Assembly: GCA_016710985.1 (NCBI GenBank)
Contig: JADJTX010000030.1
Coordinates: forward strand, 24,495-88,494
Length of the DNA: 64,000 nt
Origin: Ignavibacteria bacterium
GTDB taxonomy: Bacteria > Bacteroidota > Ignavibacteria > Tepidaquicellales > Tepidaquicellaceae
Direction of reading: 5' to 3'
A program made the position numbers and the translations under genes. Positions within the stretch are counted from its first letter, which is position 1. Each line of letters starts with the position of its first letter. Positions 7,892-17,363 of this stretch are shown here, piece by piece. The notes beneath the pieces are model-generated. The model ran no database searches. It had not been told where the DNA came from and saw only the letters and a list, made by a program, of their open reading frames with translations.

Positions 7892-9079
7892 ATGATTTTA
7901 AAGAAGATAGTATTAAAAAATTACAGAAATTATTCTGAACAGGAATTTTTTTTTAATGACAAATTCAATTTCATATACGGAAATAACGGTCACGGGAAAA
8001 CAAATATTCTCGAGGCGGTTTCATATGCTGCATTCGGAAAGAGTTTTTTAGGCTCGGCAGAATCGGACTGCGTGAAGTTTGGCGAAGATGAGTTTTTTAT
8101 AGAATCGGGGTTTGAGAATGACCTTGAGAATAAAGACAAGATAGTTGTCAGCTATAATTTAAGCACAAAGACCAAATCAATTCATAAGAACAAAGAAAAG
8201 GTTTCCGCTTTTTCATCTGAAATATTCGGCAGATTTCCGATTGTATTTCTTTCACCTAAAAGTCTGAATATAACACAGGGAAATCCATCCGAGAGAAGAA
8301 AGTTCTTTGATATACTGATCTCACAATCAAGCCGGCTGTATCTTGATTATCTTAAAGAGCTTGCAAAAATCCTTAAACAGAAGAATGCTTTATTGAAGAA
8401 TTATACTGTGCATAGAAAATATTCCGACAGTGAATTCAGAAATCTGATTAATTCATATAATGAAAAACTCATTGATGTTTCGTCAAATATCATTTTCAAA
8501 AGATTAAATTTTTTAACGGAGTTTGAAAGTTTTTTTAAAAGAAGTTTTTCAATGCTGAATGTTCAGGATCATGAAGCATCAATAAGTTATTTCTCAGAAG
8601 CCCTGGGAGAAACAGATCCGGAAGGCAAAAACCCGGATTTAAATTTTGTGAGGAAAAAAACAGAAGAGAGTATTTACAGCAAGACAGGTGAAGAGATCAA
8701 AAGAGCTGTGTCTTTAGCGGGTCCGCACAGAGATGATTATATTTTTAAATTGCAGAAAAATGAGACCGAGAACAATTCGCCATTTGAACTGAAGAATTTT
8801 GCATCACAGGGAGAGCATAAGACTTTTTTAGTTGCGCTTAAATTGTCTGAGTATGATTATCTGAAAGATAAAAAATTTACGAGCCCTGTTTTGCTTTTGG
8901 ATGATGTTCTCTCCGAACTTGACGAAAGCCGTGTATCAAGTATCATTTCTCATTTAAAAGATTACGGACAAATATTTTTAACGACCACCGATAAATCCTA
9001 TTCGGAAAATCTTAAAGAATTTTATACACCAAAAGAAATATCGGTTTTTGAAATTGAACTGGGTAAATTACTAAATTGA
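7892..9079 (+). CDS. recF: DNA replication and repair protein RecF
   Basis: The 395-residue SMC-like ATPase loads RecA at single-strand gaps together with RecO and RecR. It has the Walker A motif GNNGHGKTN at residues 30-38, the ABC-type signature SQGEHK at 305-310 and the Walker B strand VLLLDD at 333-338 followed by SELD, all in family order. Its length is slightly above the usual 360-370. The gene follows dnaN as in many bacteria, and its stop overlaps the TTG start of the next gene by four bases (TTGA), which indicates translational coupling. Confidence 0.95.
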   Translation: MILKKIVLKNYRNYSEQEFFFNDKFNFIYGNNGHGKTNILEAVSYAAFGKSFLGSAESDCVKFGEDEFFIESGFENDLENKDKIVVSYNLSTKTKSIHKNKEKVSAFSSEIFGRFPIVFLSPKSLNITQGNPSERRKFFDILISQSSRLYLDYLKELAKILKQKNALLKNYTVHRKYSDSEFRNLINSYNEKLIDVSSNIIFKRLNFLTEFESFFKRSFSMLNVQDHEASISYFSEALGETDPEGKNPDLNFVRKKTEESIYSKTGEEIKRAVSLAGPHRDDYIFKLQKNETENNSPFELKNFASQGEHKTFLVALKLSEYDYLKDKKFTSPVLLLDDVLSELDESRVSSIISHLKDYGQIFLTTTDKSYSENLKEFYTPKEISVFEIELGKLLN

Positions 9080-9387
9080 AAAGCATAGAAACAAGAACAA
9101 GGTTCAACAAGACTGTCTGCTTAAAAAGCGAGCTTGATAATTTTATGACCTATATCGGGCTTGATGCGCGAATGCAGGAGCTGCAGATACTGAACGTGTG
9201 GAGTGACTGCGTCGGGGAAGCAATAGCAAAATATTCTTCGCCTCAGGAGCTGAGAAAAAATAAATTATTTGTAAGAGTCGAAAATGCTGCATGGAGATAT
9301 GAGCTTTCTCTGAACAAAACAGAGATCATAGAAAAACTAAACCAAAAATTAAAGAAGAAATTAATAAAAGACATAATATTCATTTAA
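9076..9387 (+). CDS. dciA: DciA/DUF721 family helicase-operator protein
   Basis: The 103-residue protein is a DUF721 domain: WSDCVGEAIAKYSSP at about residues 42-56, a LFVRVENAAWRYEL strand-helix unit, and a C-terminal KDIIFI strand. DUF721 contains DciA, the KH-like protein that helps load the replicative helicase in the many bacteria lacking DnaC/DnaI-type loaders. Start is TTG at 9076, overlapping recF; no ATG fits. The position between recF and gyrB is the common one for this family and supports a replication role. Confidence 0.85.
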   Translation: MKSIETRTRFNKTVCLKSELDNFMTYIGLDARMQELQILNVWSDCVGEAIAKYSSPQELRKNKLFVRVENAAWRYELSLNKTEIIEKLNQKLKKKLIKDIIFI

Positions 9388-9404
9388 AATAATTTTAAAA
9401 CATT

Positions 9405-11380
9405 ATGGCAAAAGGTAAAAACGGGGCAGATCCAACATATGAAGCCGGTGACATACAGGTTCTGAAAGGACTTGAACACGTAAGAAAGAGACCTGCAATG
9501 TATATAGGTGATATCTCGTCCAGAGGTCTTCACCATCTTGTTTATGAAGTGATTGATAACGCAATTGATGAAGCGCTTGCAGGATATGCGGATAAGATTA
9601 CGATGACGGTAAACAAGAATGGTTCTGTGACAGTAACTGATAACGGAAGAGGAATTCCTACCGAAGTTCATCCGACTGAAAAAATTTCCGCACTTGAAGT
9701 TGTGATGACACAGCTGAATGCAGGAGGCAAGTTTAACAGGGACAGCTATAAAGTTTCCGGAGGTCTGCACGGGGTTGGTGTATCCGTCGTAAATGCACTG
9801 AGCGAATATCTTGAGGCTGAAGTAGTCAGGGATGGCAAAGTTTATTATCAGAAATACAAAAGAGGAGTTCCCGAAGCTAAAGTAAAGGTCATCGGTAATG
9901 CAAAGAAGACAGGGACAAAAGTTACTTTTTATCCTGACGGAGAAATATTCAAGAACATAAATTTCAAGTTTGAGACTCTTGAAGAAAGGTTGCGTGAGCT
10001 TGCATATCTGAATAAGGATCTGACAATAGTTTTGAAAGATGAAAGAGATTCAAGCAAGGATGAGGAATTTCATTACAAAGGCGGGATTGTGGACTTTGTA
10101 AAATATCTTGATGAGTCTGAGAAATCCATAATGGGGAAACCAATTTATATCAGCGGAGACAGAGAAAACGTGCAGGTGGAAGTTGCATTCCAGTACAATG
10201 AATCTTACAATGACAACACTTACACTTTTGTGAATAACATTAACACTCACGAAGGCGGAACGCATCTGGAAGGATTTAAAGCCGCTCTCACGAGAACTTT
10301 AAACAATTATGCAACTAAGAACAATCTCATTAAAAGCGATAAGATCACTCTTACAGGAGATGACTTCAGGGAGGGACTTACCTGCGTACTGAGTATCAAA
10401 GTTCCTGAACCTCAATTTGAAGGTCAGACAAAAACAAAGCTAGGCAATAGTGAAGTAAAGGGCATTGTTCAATCCATTGTAGGTGAAACTCTCAGTAATT
10501 TTCTTGAGGAAACGCCTTCGATTGCAAAAAGATAATTGAAAAGTGCGTGGTTGCTGCTGAAGCAAGATTAGCTGCGCGCCAGGCGAGAGATCTTACAAGA
10601 AGAAAGAATGCATTGGATCTTGGCGGACTACCGGGAAAGCTTGCCGACTGCTCGATCAAGGATCCCTCTCAATGTGAGCTTTATTTAGTTGAAGGAGATT
10701 CCGCAGGCGGTTCAGCAAAACAGGGAAGAGACAGGAGATTCCAGGCGATACTTCCTTTGCGCGGAAAGATCCTGAATGTCGAGAAAGCAAGAATTAACAG
10801 AATACTCGAGAACGAGGCAATTCGATCGATAGTCACTGCTATCGGAGCGGGACTCGGCAACTCCGATGAGTTTGATGAAAGCAAGATCAGATACGATAAG
10901 ATAATTTTAATGTGCGACGCCGACGTTGACGGTTCACACATAAGAACATTACTGCTTACTTTTTTTTACAGACATATGAAAGAAATAGTAGAAACCGAAA
11001 GATTATATATTGCGCAGCCGCCTTTATATAAGATCAAAAAAGGGAAGAATGAATTTTATGCTTATAATGATGCTGAACGGGATGAGATCCTGAAATCAAT
11101 GAAAGTTGATAAAAGCGAGATCGTGATTGAAAACGGTGAACAGGGTGAAAGCATTAATTCGAAAGGCGTGAACATTTCACGATTCAAAGGCCTTGGTGAA
11201 ATGAATCCCGAACAGCTTTGGAGCACTACAATGAATCCTGAAACGAGAACTATCGTCCTTGTGACGAATGAGAATGCAATTGCCGCGGATAAGATTTTCA
11301 GAATATTGATGGGTGAAGAGGTAGAGCCGAGAAGAAAATTCATAGAAGAGAATGCAAAGTATGCTAATCTTGACGTATAA
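9405..11380 (+). CDS. gyrB: DNA gyrase subunit B, frameshifted here
   Basis: The ATPase subunit of DNA gyrase, which introduces negative supercoils. The GHKL ATPase region shows DNAIDEALAGYA, GRGIP and GGLHGVGVSVVNALS. After the break come the TOPRIM motifs VEGDSAGGSAKQGRD and CDADVDGSHIRTLLL and the C-terminal RFKGLGEMNPEQLW. The frame is lost in an A5 run at 10526-10530 and stops at 10535. One added A restores AKKIIEKC and gives a 658-residue protein of normal length. The motif EVKGIVQSIV plus downstream features fits GyrB rather than ParE only tentatively; the dnaN-recF context favours gyrB. Confidence 0.93.
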
Positions 11381-11417
11381 AAATTTTAGAAATTTCAAAC
11401 AGAGCAAACTTATTTTT

Positions 11418-12248
11418 TTGGACGAAATATTCAAAGCAATAGTTCTCGGCATAATACAGGGCTCCACTGAATTCATACCCGTCAGCAGTACTGCGCATCT
11501 GAGGATCATCCCCGCATTATTAGGATGGAAAGACATAGGAGCTGCCTATACAGCTGTCATGCAAATCGGTACGCTTATAGCTACTTTGATTTATTTCAAA
11601 AAAGACATTTCCTCTCTTACAAACGGATTCATCAGGGCATTAAAGAAAAAAGATTTTCTGTTCAATTACGATTCAAGAATTTTCATTTTAATCATAGTCG
11701 GCACAATTCCAATATCTGTATGCGGACTTTTGTTCAAAAGATTCATAGAAGGTGAAGCAAGAGGCTTATATGTGATCAGCGCTGCATTGATATTGCTTGC
11801 CGTAGTACTTTACATAGCTGAAAAAGTAAGTACGAAGAACAAGGATTTTTCCGAGATTACAATCAAAGACGGTGTGATTATCGGGCTGGCACAGGCATTG
11901 GCGTTAATTCCCGGAAGCTCGAGAAGCGGTGTGACTATTACAGCCGGATTATTCAGGAATTTAAGAAGAGATGTCGCCGCGAGATACTCTTTTCTTCTCA
12001 GCATACCTGCAATCGGATTAAGCGGGCTTTACGAACTTTACAAGGAAAGAGACATTTTGCTTAATGAGAACTTCCTGAGTCTGACCGTTGCTACAGTCGT
12101 ATCCGGCGTAGTCGGGTACTTTTCGATCGCATTTTTAATTTCCTACCTCAAAACAAAAAGTAATCTGATATTTATAATTTACCGTATCGCACTGGGAATA
12201 ATCATACTGATCCTTCTTTCCCAGGGCGTACTTCAGAACTTGGAATGA
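11418..12248 (+). CDS. uppP: Undecaprenyl-diphosphatase UppP/BacA
   Basis: This integral membrane phosphatase recycles undecaprenyl diphosphate to the monophosphate carrier for peptidoglycan and other wall polymers, and confers bacitracin tolerance. Both family motifs are present: QGSTEFIPVSSTAHL near the N-terminus and PGSSRSG in the middle. I choose the TTG at 11418, which gives 276 residues starting MDEIFKAIVLGIIQG, exactly the family N-terminus. An upstream ATG at 11352 would add 22 non-conserved residues and overlap gyrB by 29 bases. Eight or so membrane helices are visible. Confidence 0.93.
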   Translation: MDEIFKAIVLGIIQGSTEFIPVSSTAHLRIIPALLGWKDIGAAYTAVMQIGTLIATLIYFKKDISSLTNGFIRALKKKDFLFNYDSRIFILIIVGTIPISVCGLLFKRFIEGEARGLYVISAALILLAVVLYIAEKVSTKNKDFSEITIKDGVIIGLAQALALIPGSSRSGVTITAGLFRNLRRDVAARYSFLLSIPAIGLSGLYELYKERDILLNENFLSLTVATVVSGVVGYFSIAFLISYLKTKSNLIFIIYRIALGIIILILLSQGVLQNLE

Positions 12249-12394
12249 TCATTGCTGCACAACTCTCAGAATGGAAAAATATTATATTTAGAAACAGGCT
12301 CTGTTTTCATAAATAATTAAGTTTTGAAGTTAAGAATTATTATGTATTTTTAATTGTTCATTTAAAAGCTAACTTAATAATAAATAAATCAAAA

Positions 12395-12891
12395 ATGAAA
12401 ACCCGAAATTTCTTAACTGCAGCAATACTGTTTTTATTCTTAGCTTCTAATTCTTACAGCCAAACTTCCTACAGCTTCAACGACGGTCTTAATGCCGCAA
12501 AGTCCGGCGGCAAAAAATATTTCTTGATATCTATTCAGCTTCGGACAGCTGGAGTAAAAAGATGGAGTCGGAGGTTTTCACTTCTGATAAAGTAAAGTCT
12601 GCCTTGTCTAATTTTGTTTTCATAAAACTAAATGCTGATGGTCCGGATAAATATAAATATGAGGGTAAAGAATATACTTCTGATGCACTTGCAAAAAAAT
12701 TCGGAGGGACTGGTTATCCTACATTTGTTATAATGAATTCTGACGGTAGTGTTATAAGTTTTAAATATAACGGAGATGTAACTTCCAATCTTTCAGGATT
12801 TATAGGAGCGGAAGATTTTGCTGAGATGTTAAATTTCTTTACACAGAATAAATATAAAGACACCGATCTTTCAACAGTTTTCCAGAACTAG
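12395..12891 (+). CDS. Secreted thioredoxin-like protein without CxxC, frameshifted here
   Basis: A signal peptide (about residues 1-22, ending SNSYSQ) precedes a thioredoxin fold. The frame breaks at an A6 run at 12512-12517; adding one A gives a 165-residue protein with KKIFLDIYSASDSWSKKM across the junction. In this family the last part normally reads CGWCKKM; here serines replace both cysteines, so the protein cannot do disulphide chemistry at this site. The cis-proline loop GTGYPTF is kept. It may be a redox-inactive scaffold or chaperone. It converges with coaD with only 6 bases between. Confidence 0.75.
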
Positions 12892-12897
12892 ACAACT

Positions 12898-13383
12898 TTA
12901 TTTCCGGAATTTTTCTTTCAGCTTTTCCAAAACATATTCCGGTATAAATTCTTTTATGTTAGCATCATAGGAAGCAAGCTCCCTGACTAAAGATGAATTA
13001 AGATAAGAGTATTTTTCATTAGGCATCATGAATACCGTATTTATGCCTGCGTTAAGTTTTTTATTTGTAAGGGCAAGCTGAAATTCATAATCAAAATCCG
13101 AAATCGCCCGCAAACCTCTGATAATAACCCCTGCATTTTTACTTTCTGCATATTTTACCAGCAGTCCTTTAAAAGAATCTACCTCGACATTTTTCAAATG
13201 ACCTGTAACTTTTAATATGAGATCCTTCCTTTCTTCTTCAGTGAATAAAGGAGCTTTGCCGGGATTTACGGCAATTGTCACAATTATTTTTTCAAACAGC
13301 TCACATGCCCTTTCTATAATGTCGAGATGTCCGTTAGTGACAGGGTCAAATGTGCCGGGATATATGGCAATAATTTTTTTCAT
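12898..13383 (-). CDS. coaD: Phosphopantetheine adenylyltransferase
   Basis: Catalyses the penultimate step of coenzyme A synthesis, transferring AMP from ATP to 4'-phosphopantetheine. The 161-residue protein has the nucleotidyltransferase motif YPGTFDPVTNGHLDI near its N-terminus, RGLRAISDFDYE in the middle and the YSYLNSSLVRELA motif close to the end, all diagnostic for CoaD. Length is typical. It is 8 bases downstream of rsmD, the common rsmD-coaD pairing seen across bacteria, and the two are probably cotranscribed. Confidence 0.96.
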   Translation of the reverse strand: MKKIIAIYPGTFDPVTNGHLDIIERACELFEKIIVTIAVNPGKAPLFTEEERKDLILKVTGHLKNVEVDSFKGLLVKYAESKNAGVIIRGLRAISDFDYEFQLALTNKKLNAGINTVFMMPNEKYSYLNSSLVRELASYDANIKEFIPEYVLEKLKEKFRK

Positions 13384-13391
13384 GAAATTTT

Positions 13392-13916
13392 TTATTTAAA
13401 ATCAAAAAAAGTAAAATTAACTGTTCCGGTTTTCTTTTTTAAAATAACATATTCTTCAAATTTATCATTAAGCTTGAATTTCCCGGAATGTTCTAAAACT
13501 AAAATCGTTTTCATCAAAGAAATTTTTTCTATTAATTCCGAATAGCGCTCATAGTCATAAGGCGGATCACAGAATACAATATCAATATCAGACCGGTTAA
13601 ATCTATTTAAAAAATTCAGAACTTCGGATCTTAATACTTCACATTCATCTTTCAGCTTCAGTATATCAATATTTTTCCGGACAGCATTCACATCATTATC
13701 TACAAAGTAACACCTCCGGGCACCGCGAGAAATGCACTCAAGACCTAAGCTTCCGGTTCCGCAAAACAGATCAAGAACTGTCATCTCTTCAAAATCAACT
13801 ATGTTGTTTAAAACATTAAACAATGATTCCTTTGCCCTGTCTGAAGTCGGTCTTACTTTATTTGAATCCGGAGATTTTAAAATTCTCCCTTTGTAATTTC
13901 CCGTGATGATCCTCAT
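13392..13916 (-). CDS. rsmD: 16S rRNA (guanine(966)-N(2))-methyltransferase
   Basis: The 174-residue Rossmann-fold methyltransferase methylates G966 of 16S rRNA. It shows the RsmD N-terminus MRIITGNYKGR, the RPTSDRAKESLFN motif, the SAM-binding LDLFCGTGSLGLE and the catalytic DPPY at residues 117-120. It sits directly between the PilM-like gene (5 bases) and coaD (8 bases), so these minus-strand genes form one tight operon. Confidence 0.95.
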   Translation of the reverse strand: MRIITGNYKGRILKSPDSNKVRPTSDRAKESLFNVLNNIVDFEEMTVLDLFCGTGSLGLECISRGARRCYFVDNDVNAVRKNIDILKLKDECEVLRSEVLNFLNRFNRSDIDIVFCDPPYDYERYSELIEKISLMKTILVLEHSGKFKLNDKFEEYVILKKKTGTVNFTFFDFK

Positions 13917-13921
13917 TTTTA

Positions 13922-14791
13922 TTATGCGAGATTTTTCAATGCAAGTCCGTACAAAGGTGCAAATTTTGAATCTGCTTCATTACCTTCAGGACTAACTATG
14001 GTAACGGGCATAAACTGAAACTGCTCTTTCAAAAAATTATTGGTCTTTATTGTATTCTCATCACCGTAAAGAAATATTTTTTCAATGTTAAACAATGACG
14101 AGTTAAATGTATTGATCTGGCTGATAAGCAGATTTTTAAAATCAGCTCTTTCAAAAATGTCGTAGCTGTAATACTTTAACAGCTCATTTTCAATCAGGCT
14201 GTAATCGAATCTTCCGTCCCTGCATCCAATGACTAACATAGTATGATTTTTATTTTCATCCGGGTAGATTTCTTTCAGGCATTTTTCAACGGCGAAATGA
14301 TCTATCTCAACATTTAAAATTTTTATGCCGCTTCCGCTGCACAGGTTTTTTATGAATTCAAGCTTATTTTTATTTACTGCTATTAACAGGATATCATCGA
14401 TATTTTCGCCCGGATAATTATTATTAAGCCGGTAATACTTTATGTTAAAATTTTTGTAAGTTTCAGGAAAGTAATTTGAAAGCTCCCATAAAATATGCGA
14501 TGAAATGGAGCTGCTGTCTTCATTAAAATCGACAGGAGTTACATTAAGAAAGGTTTGTTCCGTCCCTATGAGAATTCCGGCTTTTTGAATCCCTTCACCC
14601 TCAGCTTTTGATATTTTACTCATGCATTCTTCAAACTCTTCAACAAATGCATCCTTGTTTTTCTTTAAATGAAAATCATCATTTCTATTAAAGCTTAATC
14701 TGATCTCTTCTTTCAGGTCTATCTCTTTGGATTGATCTAACCGCAAGACACGTAAAATATTTCCCGAGAATTCTAAATTTAAATTAACCAA
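13922..14791 (-). CDS. PilM-like actin-fold ATPase
   Basis: The 289-residue protein shows the layout of type IV pilus assembly protein PilM and related actin-fold proteins: an ILIGTEQTFLNVTPVDF region after an N-terminal subdomain, an IDHFAVEKCL helix, an IGCRDGRFDYSLIENELL strand pair, and a C-terminal APLYGLALK block like the closing helix of PilM. In pilus systems PilM binds PilN in the cytoplasm. No pilN, pilO or pilQ gene lies here, which is unusual, although a ComEA-like protein is next to it. Start is TTG. The fold call is moderate; pilus function is inference. Confidence 0.6.
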   Translation of the reverse strand: MVNLNLEFSGNILRVLRLDQSKEIDLKEEIRLSFNRNDDFHLKKNKDAFVEEFEECMSKISKAEGEGIQKAGILIGTEQTFLNVTPVDFNEDSSSISSHILWELSNYFPETYKNFNIKYYRLNNNYPGENIDDILLIAVNKNKLEFIKNLCSGSGIKILNVEIDHFAVEKCLKEIYPDENKNHTMLVIGCRDGRFDYSLIENELLKYYSYDIFERADFKNLLISQINTFNSSLFNIEKIFLYGDENTIKTNNFLKEQFQFMPVTIVSPEGNEADSKFAPLYGLALKNLA

Positions 14792-14802
14792 TAAAAGAAA
14801 AT

Positions 14803-15324
14803 TTATTCAGCTTTAATATAAGTTTTTATTTTTTCGAATTTCTTCTTCCCTATTCCTTTTACATTCATCAGATCTTCAATTTTCCTGAAACCCTTCTTTT
14901 CTTCCCGGTAAGTAATTATCTTTTCAGCTATAGACTCCCCTATTCCGGGCAGATCCACAAAATCATTTTTTCCGGCGGTGTTTATGTTTAATACTGCTCC
15001 TGAATATTCATTCAGACCTTTTTCTTTTAAAACCTTTGATTCTGAATTTAAAGAATCTTCGGAAGCTTTGATATAACCGGATAATTGTTCTGAATTATTT
15101 TTTAATGTATCCCATCCGGCAGCTGTTAATTTTTTATCTGCATACTTTGATTTTTCTTTAAACTCCCTGTCTGATTTTGTGTAATCAAAAAGAGCTGAAG
15201 AATCGCTGCTGATAACCTGCTTGTAATACTTTATTGAAAACCCTGTTATTAATACTGAAATGATAAATAAAATTACTCTTGTCTCACTCTTGGTAAAAGA
15301 AATCATTTTCATAAAATTATTCAC
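14803..15324 (-). CDS. Membrane-anchored helix-hairpin-helix protein, ComEA-like
   Basis: The protein has an N-terminal membrane anchor (about residues 15-31) followed by a spacer and, in its last 60 residues, two helix-hairpin-helix motifs: LNINTAGKNDFVDLPGIGE and EDLMNVKGIGKKKFEKI. This is the architecture of ComEA, the periplasmic DNA receptor for natural transformation, though the spacer is longer than usual. I prefer the GTG at 15324, which has GGAAGG five bases upstream; a GTG at 15330 overlaps that site. It lies next to the PilM-like gene, which together hint at DNA uptake. Confidence 0.8.
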   Translation of the reverse strand: MNNFMKMISFTKSETRVILFIISVLITGFSIKYYKQVISSDSSALFDYTKSDREFKEKSKYADKKLTAAGWDTLKNNSEQLSGYIKASEDSLNSESKVLKEKGLNEYSGAVLNINTAGKNDFVDLPGIGESIAEKIITYREEKKGFRKIEDLMNVKGIGKKKFEKIKTYIKAE

Positions 15325-15465
15325 AGACACCTTCCTTTCATTTTATTTTCCTCTCAAAGATAGCAAAAATAAAATAATAATAAAACTAATCTATTATATT
15401 AAATTTTGATCACAGACAAAAATCCGGTTTCAAAGTCACATCCGTAAAAAATAAAGAAAAAGCTT

Positions 15466-15497
15466 GCCACGAATTTCACGAATGATCACGAATTAAA
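15466..15497. repeat. Dispersed 32 bp CACGAATT-type element, copy 1
   Basis: The element starts GCCACGAATTTCACGAAT and ends CACGAATTAAA. It is nearly identical (about four mismatches) to the reverse complement of 21634-21666 and related to 17898-17926. Internally it is itself a tandem of a CACGAAT-type nonamer. Confidence 0.85.
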
Positions 15498-15758
15498 ATT
15501 ATTATCACTAATTTTTAAATAGAATTAACATAAATTTATTTTGAACTGCATCAGTATAAAATTAAGATGGATTAGGGGGTTTTTTTAAATAGATTCGATA
15601 TTACTCCAATAAGGTTATCGAAACAGATTGAATTTTAATGTTATTTAATTTTTAAAAAAACATTTTGGACAGCAATGGTTCAAAGTTACAAATGCGTTTA
15701 TCGGGCGTCTCAGTTCTGTTTGCGTGTCTTCATTTCATTTTTACAATTTAGTTAGTAA

Positions 15759-15784
15759 ATAAAAAACCCGGCAGATGCCGGGTC
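15759..15784 (-). terminator. Intrinsic terminator of the O-methyltransferase
   Basis: On the minus strand, a perfect 8 bp stem GACCCGGC/GCCGGGTT-type with the loop ATCT is followed by a T-run (TTTTTT). It lies 23 bases past the methyltransferase stop. It is the clearest G+C-rich terminator in the window. Confidence 0.85.
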
Positions 15785-15806
15785 TGAAATACTTTCAAAG
15801 ATTAAT

Positions 15807-16472
15807 TTACTTAACGATTGCCATCGTCAGACCGTCTCCTATTGTCACCAGCAAAGAATCAACCCGCTTATCTCTGGCAATAATGTCATTCGTCAGCTGT
15901 ATTGAACGCAGATCCTCATCCTCTCCGGCATCTTCAATCACTCTACCACCTTTAAGCATGTTATCCAGCGTAATTACTGTACCCGGGTGCGAAAGATTTA
16001 CGGCTTCTTCAAAATAATCGGGATAGTTTGTTTTATTTGCATCAATGAAAATGAAATCAAACTTTCTCTTTTCTGAAACGAACTCTTTCATTTTTTCCAG
16101 TGCGGGAGAAATTACTACTTCTGTCTTATCCATCAGTCCTGCTTTTTCAAAATATTTTTTTGCAATGTCACCGTGCTTTTGTTCGAGCTCTACTGTTGTC
16201 AGCTTTCCGCCGTCGCTCAATCCCCGCGCAATGTGAATCCCGCTAAACCCCGTCAGCGTGCCTATCTCGAGTGCATCCTTTGCATTTATCATTTTACAGA
16301 TGAGATATAAAAACTTTCCCTGATCAAGTGATATTTGAATCATTGGGATTTCCAATGTTTCTGTTTCCTTTAGTAAATCATCAAACAGTTTTTCCGAAGG
16401 TGCATATCGTTCAGCAATATAGTTATAGACGGCTTCATTCAATTGCACTGATTTCGATCCCGGGTAATTCAT
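15807..16472 (-). CDS. Class I SAM-dependent O-methyltransferase
   Basis: The 221-residue protein belongs to the caffeoyl-CoA/catechol O-methyltransferase-like family (Methyltransf_3). It has the SAM-binding ALEIGTLTGFSGI strand-loop, the acidic TTVELEQ, the FIFIDANKTNYPDYFEEA block that carries metal-binding aspartates, and LDNML. In bacteria such enzymes methylate catechol-like hydroxyls; the physiological substrate here is unknown. It is followed by a strong terminator, and the YmdB gene lies upstream with a 67-base gap. Confidence 0.9.
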   Translation of the reverse strand: MNYPGSKSVQLNEAVYNYIAERYAPSEKLFDDLLKETETLEIPMIQISLDQGKFLYLICKMINAKDALEIGTLTGFSGIHIARGLSDGGKLTTVELEQKHGDIAKKYFEKAGLMDKTEVVISPALEKMKEFVSEKRKFDFIFIDANKTNYPDYFEEAVNLSHPGTVITLDNMLKGGRVIEDAGEDEDLRSIQLTNDIIARDKRVDSLLVTIGDGLTMAIVK

Positions 16473-16539
16473 TTTATGTGTATTTTTAAATTTTCAAAAA
16501 GAAGATCACTATTTCAAATTTCATACTGATTAATTGTAC

Positions 16540-17337
16540 TCAAAATTCCGGATAGAAAATTTTCTTTATCGAAGTTGCTTTTCCTGTTAAAGGATCTATT
16601 TCACATAAGACTGCTGAGAATCTCAGATCTTCTTCAGCTACTTCATATTTCTGAGGTGTGGAATAAATAAATCTTTTTATTGAGCCCTCTTTTTTCATGC
16701 CGATTACAGAATCATAAGGTCCTGTCATTCCCACATCGGTTATGTATGCAGTTCCTCCGCTGAGTATTCTCTGATCAGCAGTAGGAACGTGTGTATGTGT
16801 TCCCACAACTACCGAAGCTCTTCCGTTTACATGCCATCCGAAAGCTATTTTTTCAGCCGTCGCCTCGGCGTGAAAATCCACAAACACAATATTAGTTTCG
16901 TATTTTATCTTATCATATACCCAGTCAAAAGCTCTGAACGGGCAGTCAATGCTTTTCATGAAAACTCTTCCCTGCAGATTTATGATACCGATTTTCAGAT
17001 TTGTGTTCGGAATGTTAAAGACACCGAAGCCGTGTCCATAAGCACCGCGCGGATAATTCTGCGGCCTTAGCACATTGGTTGTTTCATTCAGGTATTTATG
17101 AGCATGTATCTTATCCAAGGTATGATTGCCTCCCGTAAGTACATTTATATCAAGCTCCAGAAGTTTCTTTCCGTCTTTTTCGACAATGCCTTTTCCTTCA
17201 GTGATGTTTTCTCCGTTGGCAATGACAAAATCTATTTTGTACTTGGAAACATAAGTGGGGAGGAGCGTTTTAGTAAGATTAAATCCGGGTTCACCTATAA
17301 TGTCACCGATGAATAATACTTTTATTTTTTCCTGCAA
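16540..17337 (-). CDS. YmdB-family metallophosphoesterase
   Basis: The 265-residue protein is a TIGR00282/YmdB-type calcineurin-like phosphoesterase. Metal-binding motifs are clear: FIGDIIGEPG at the start, ANGENITEGKG, TGGNHTLDK, FVDFHAEATAEK and VGTHTHVPTAD. B. subtilis YmdB hydrolyses 2',3'-cyclic nucleotides and affects biofilm and RNA turnover; in many genomes it lies near rny. Start is TTG, the only start codon that retains the conserved first strand. The DUF1232 gene is 26 bases upstream. Confidence 0.93.
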   Translation of the reverse strand: MQEKIKVLFIGDIIGEPGFNLTKTLLPTYVSKYKIDFVIANGENITEGKGIVEKDGKKLLELDINVLTGGNHTLDKIHAHKYLNETTNVLRPQNYPRGAYGHGFGVFNIPNTNLKIGIINLQGRVFMKSIDCPFRAFDWVYDKIKYETNIVFVDFHAEATAEKIAFGWHVNGRASVVVGTHTHVPTADQRILSGGTAYITDVGMTGPYDSVIGMKKEGSIKRFIYSTPQKYEVAEEDLRFSAVLCEIDPLTGKATSIKKIFYPEF

Positions 17338-17363
17338 ATATTTATTTCTGCTTTCTGATTATT

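Larger units (their letters stand above)
15325..15806. other. Spacer with dispersed repeat and terminator
   Basis: This 480-base AT-rich spacer between the ComEA-like gene and the O-methyltransferase has no convincing gene. It holds one copy of a dispersed 32 bp element (15466-15497) and, at its right end, the methyltransferase terminator. The remainder shows nothing I can identify. Confidence 0.75.
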
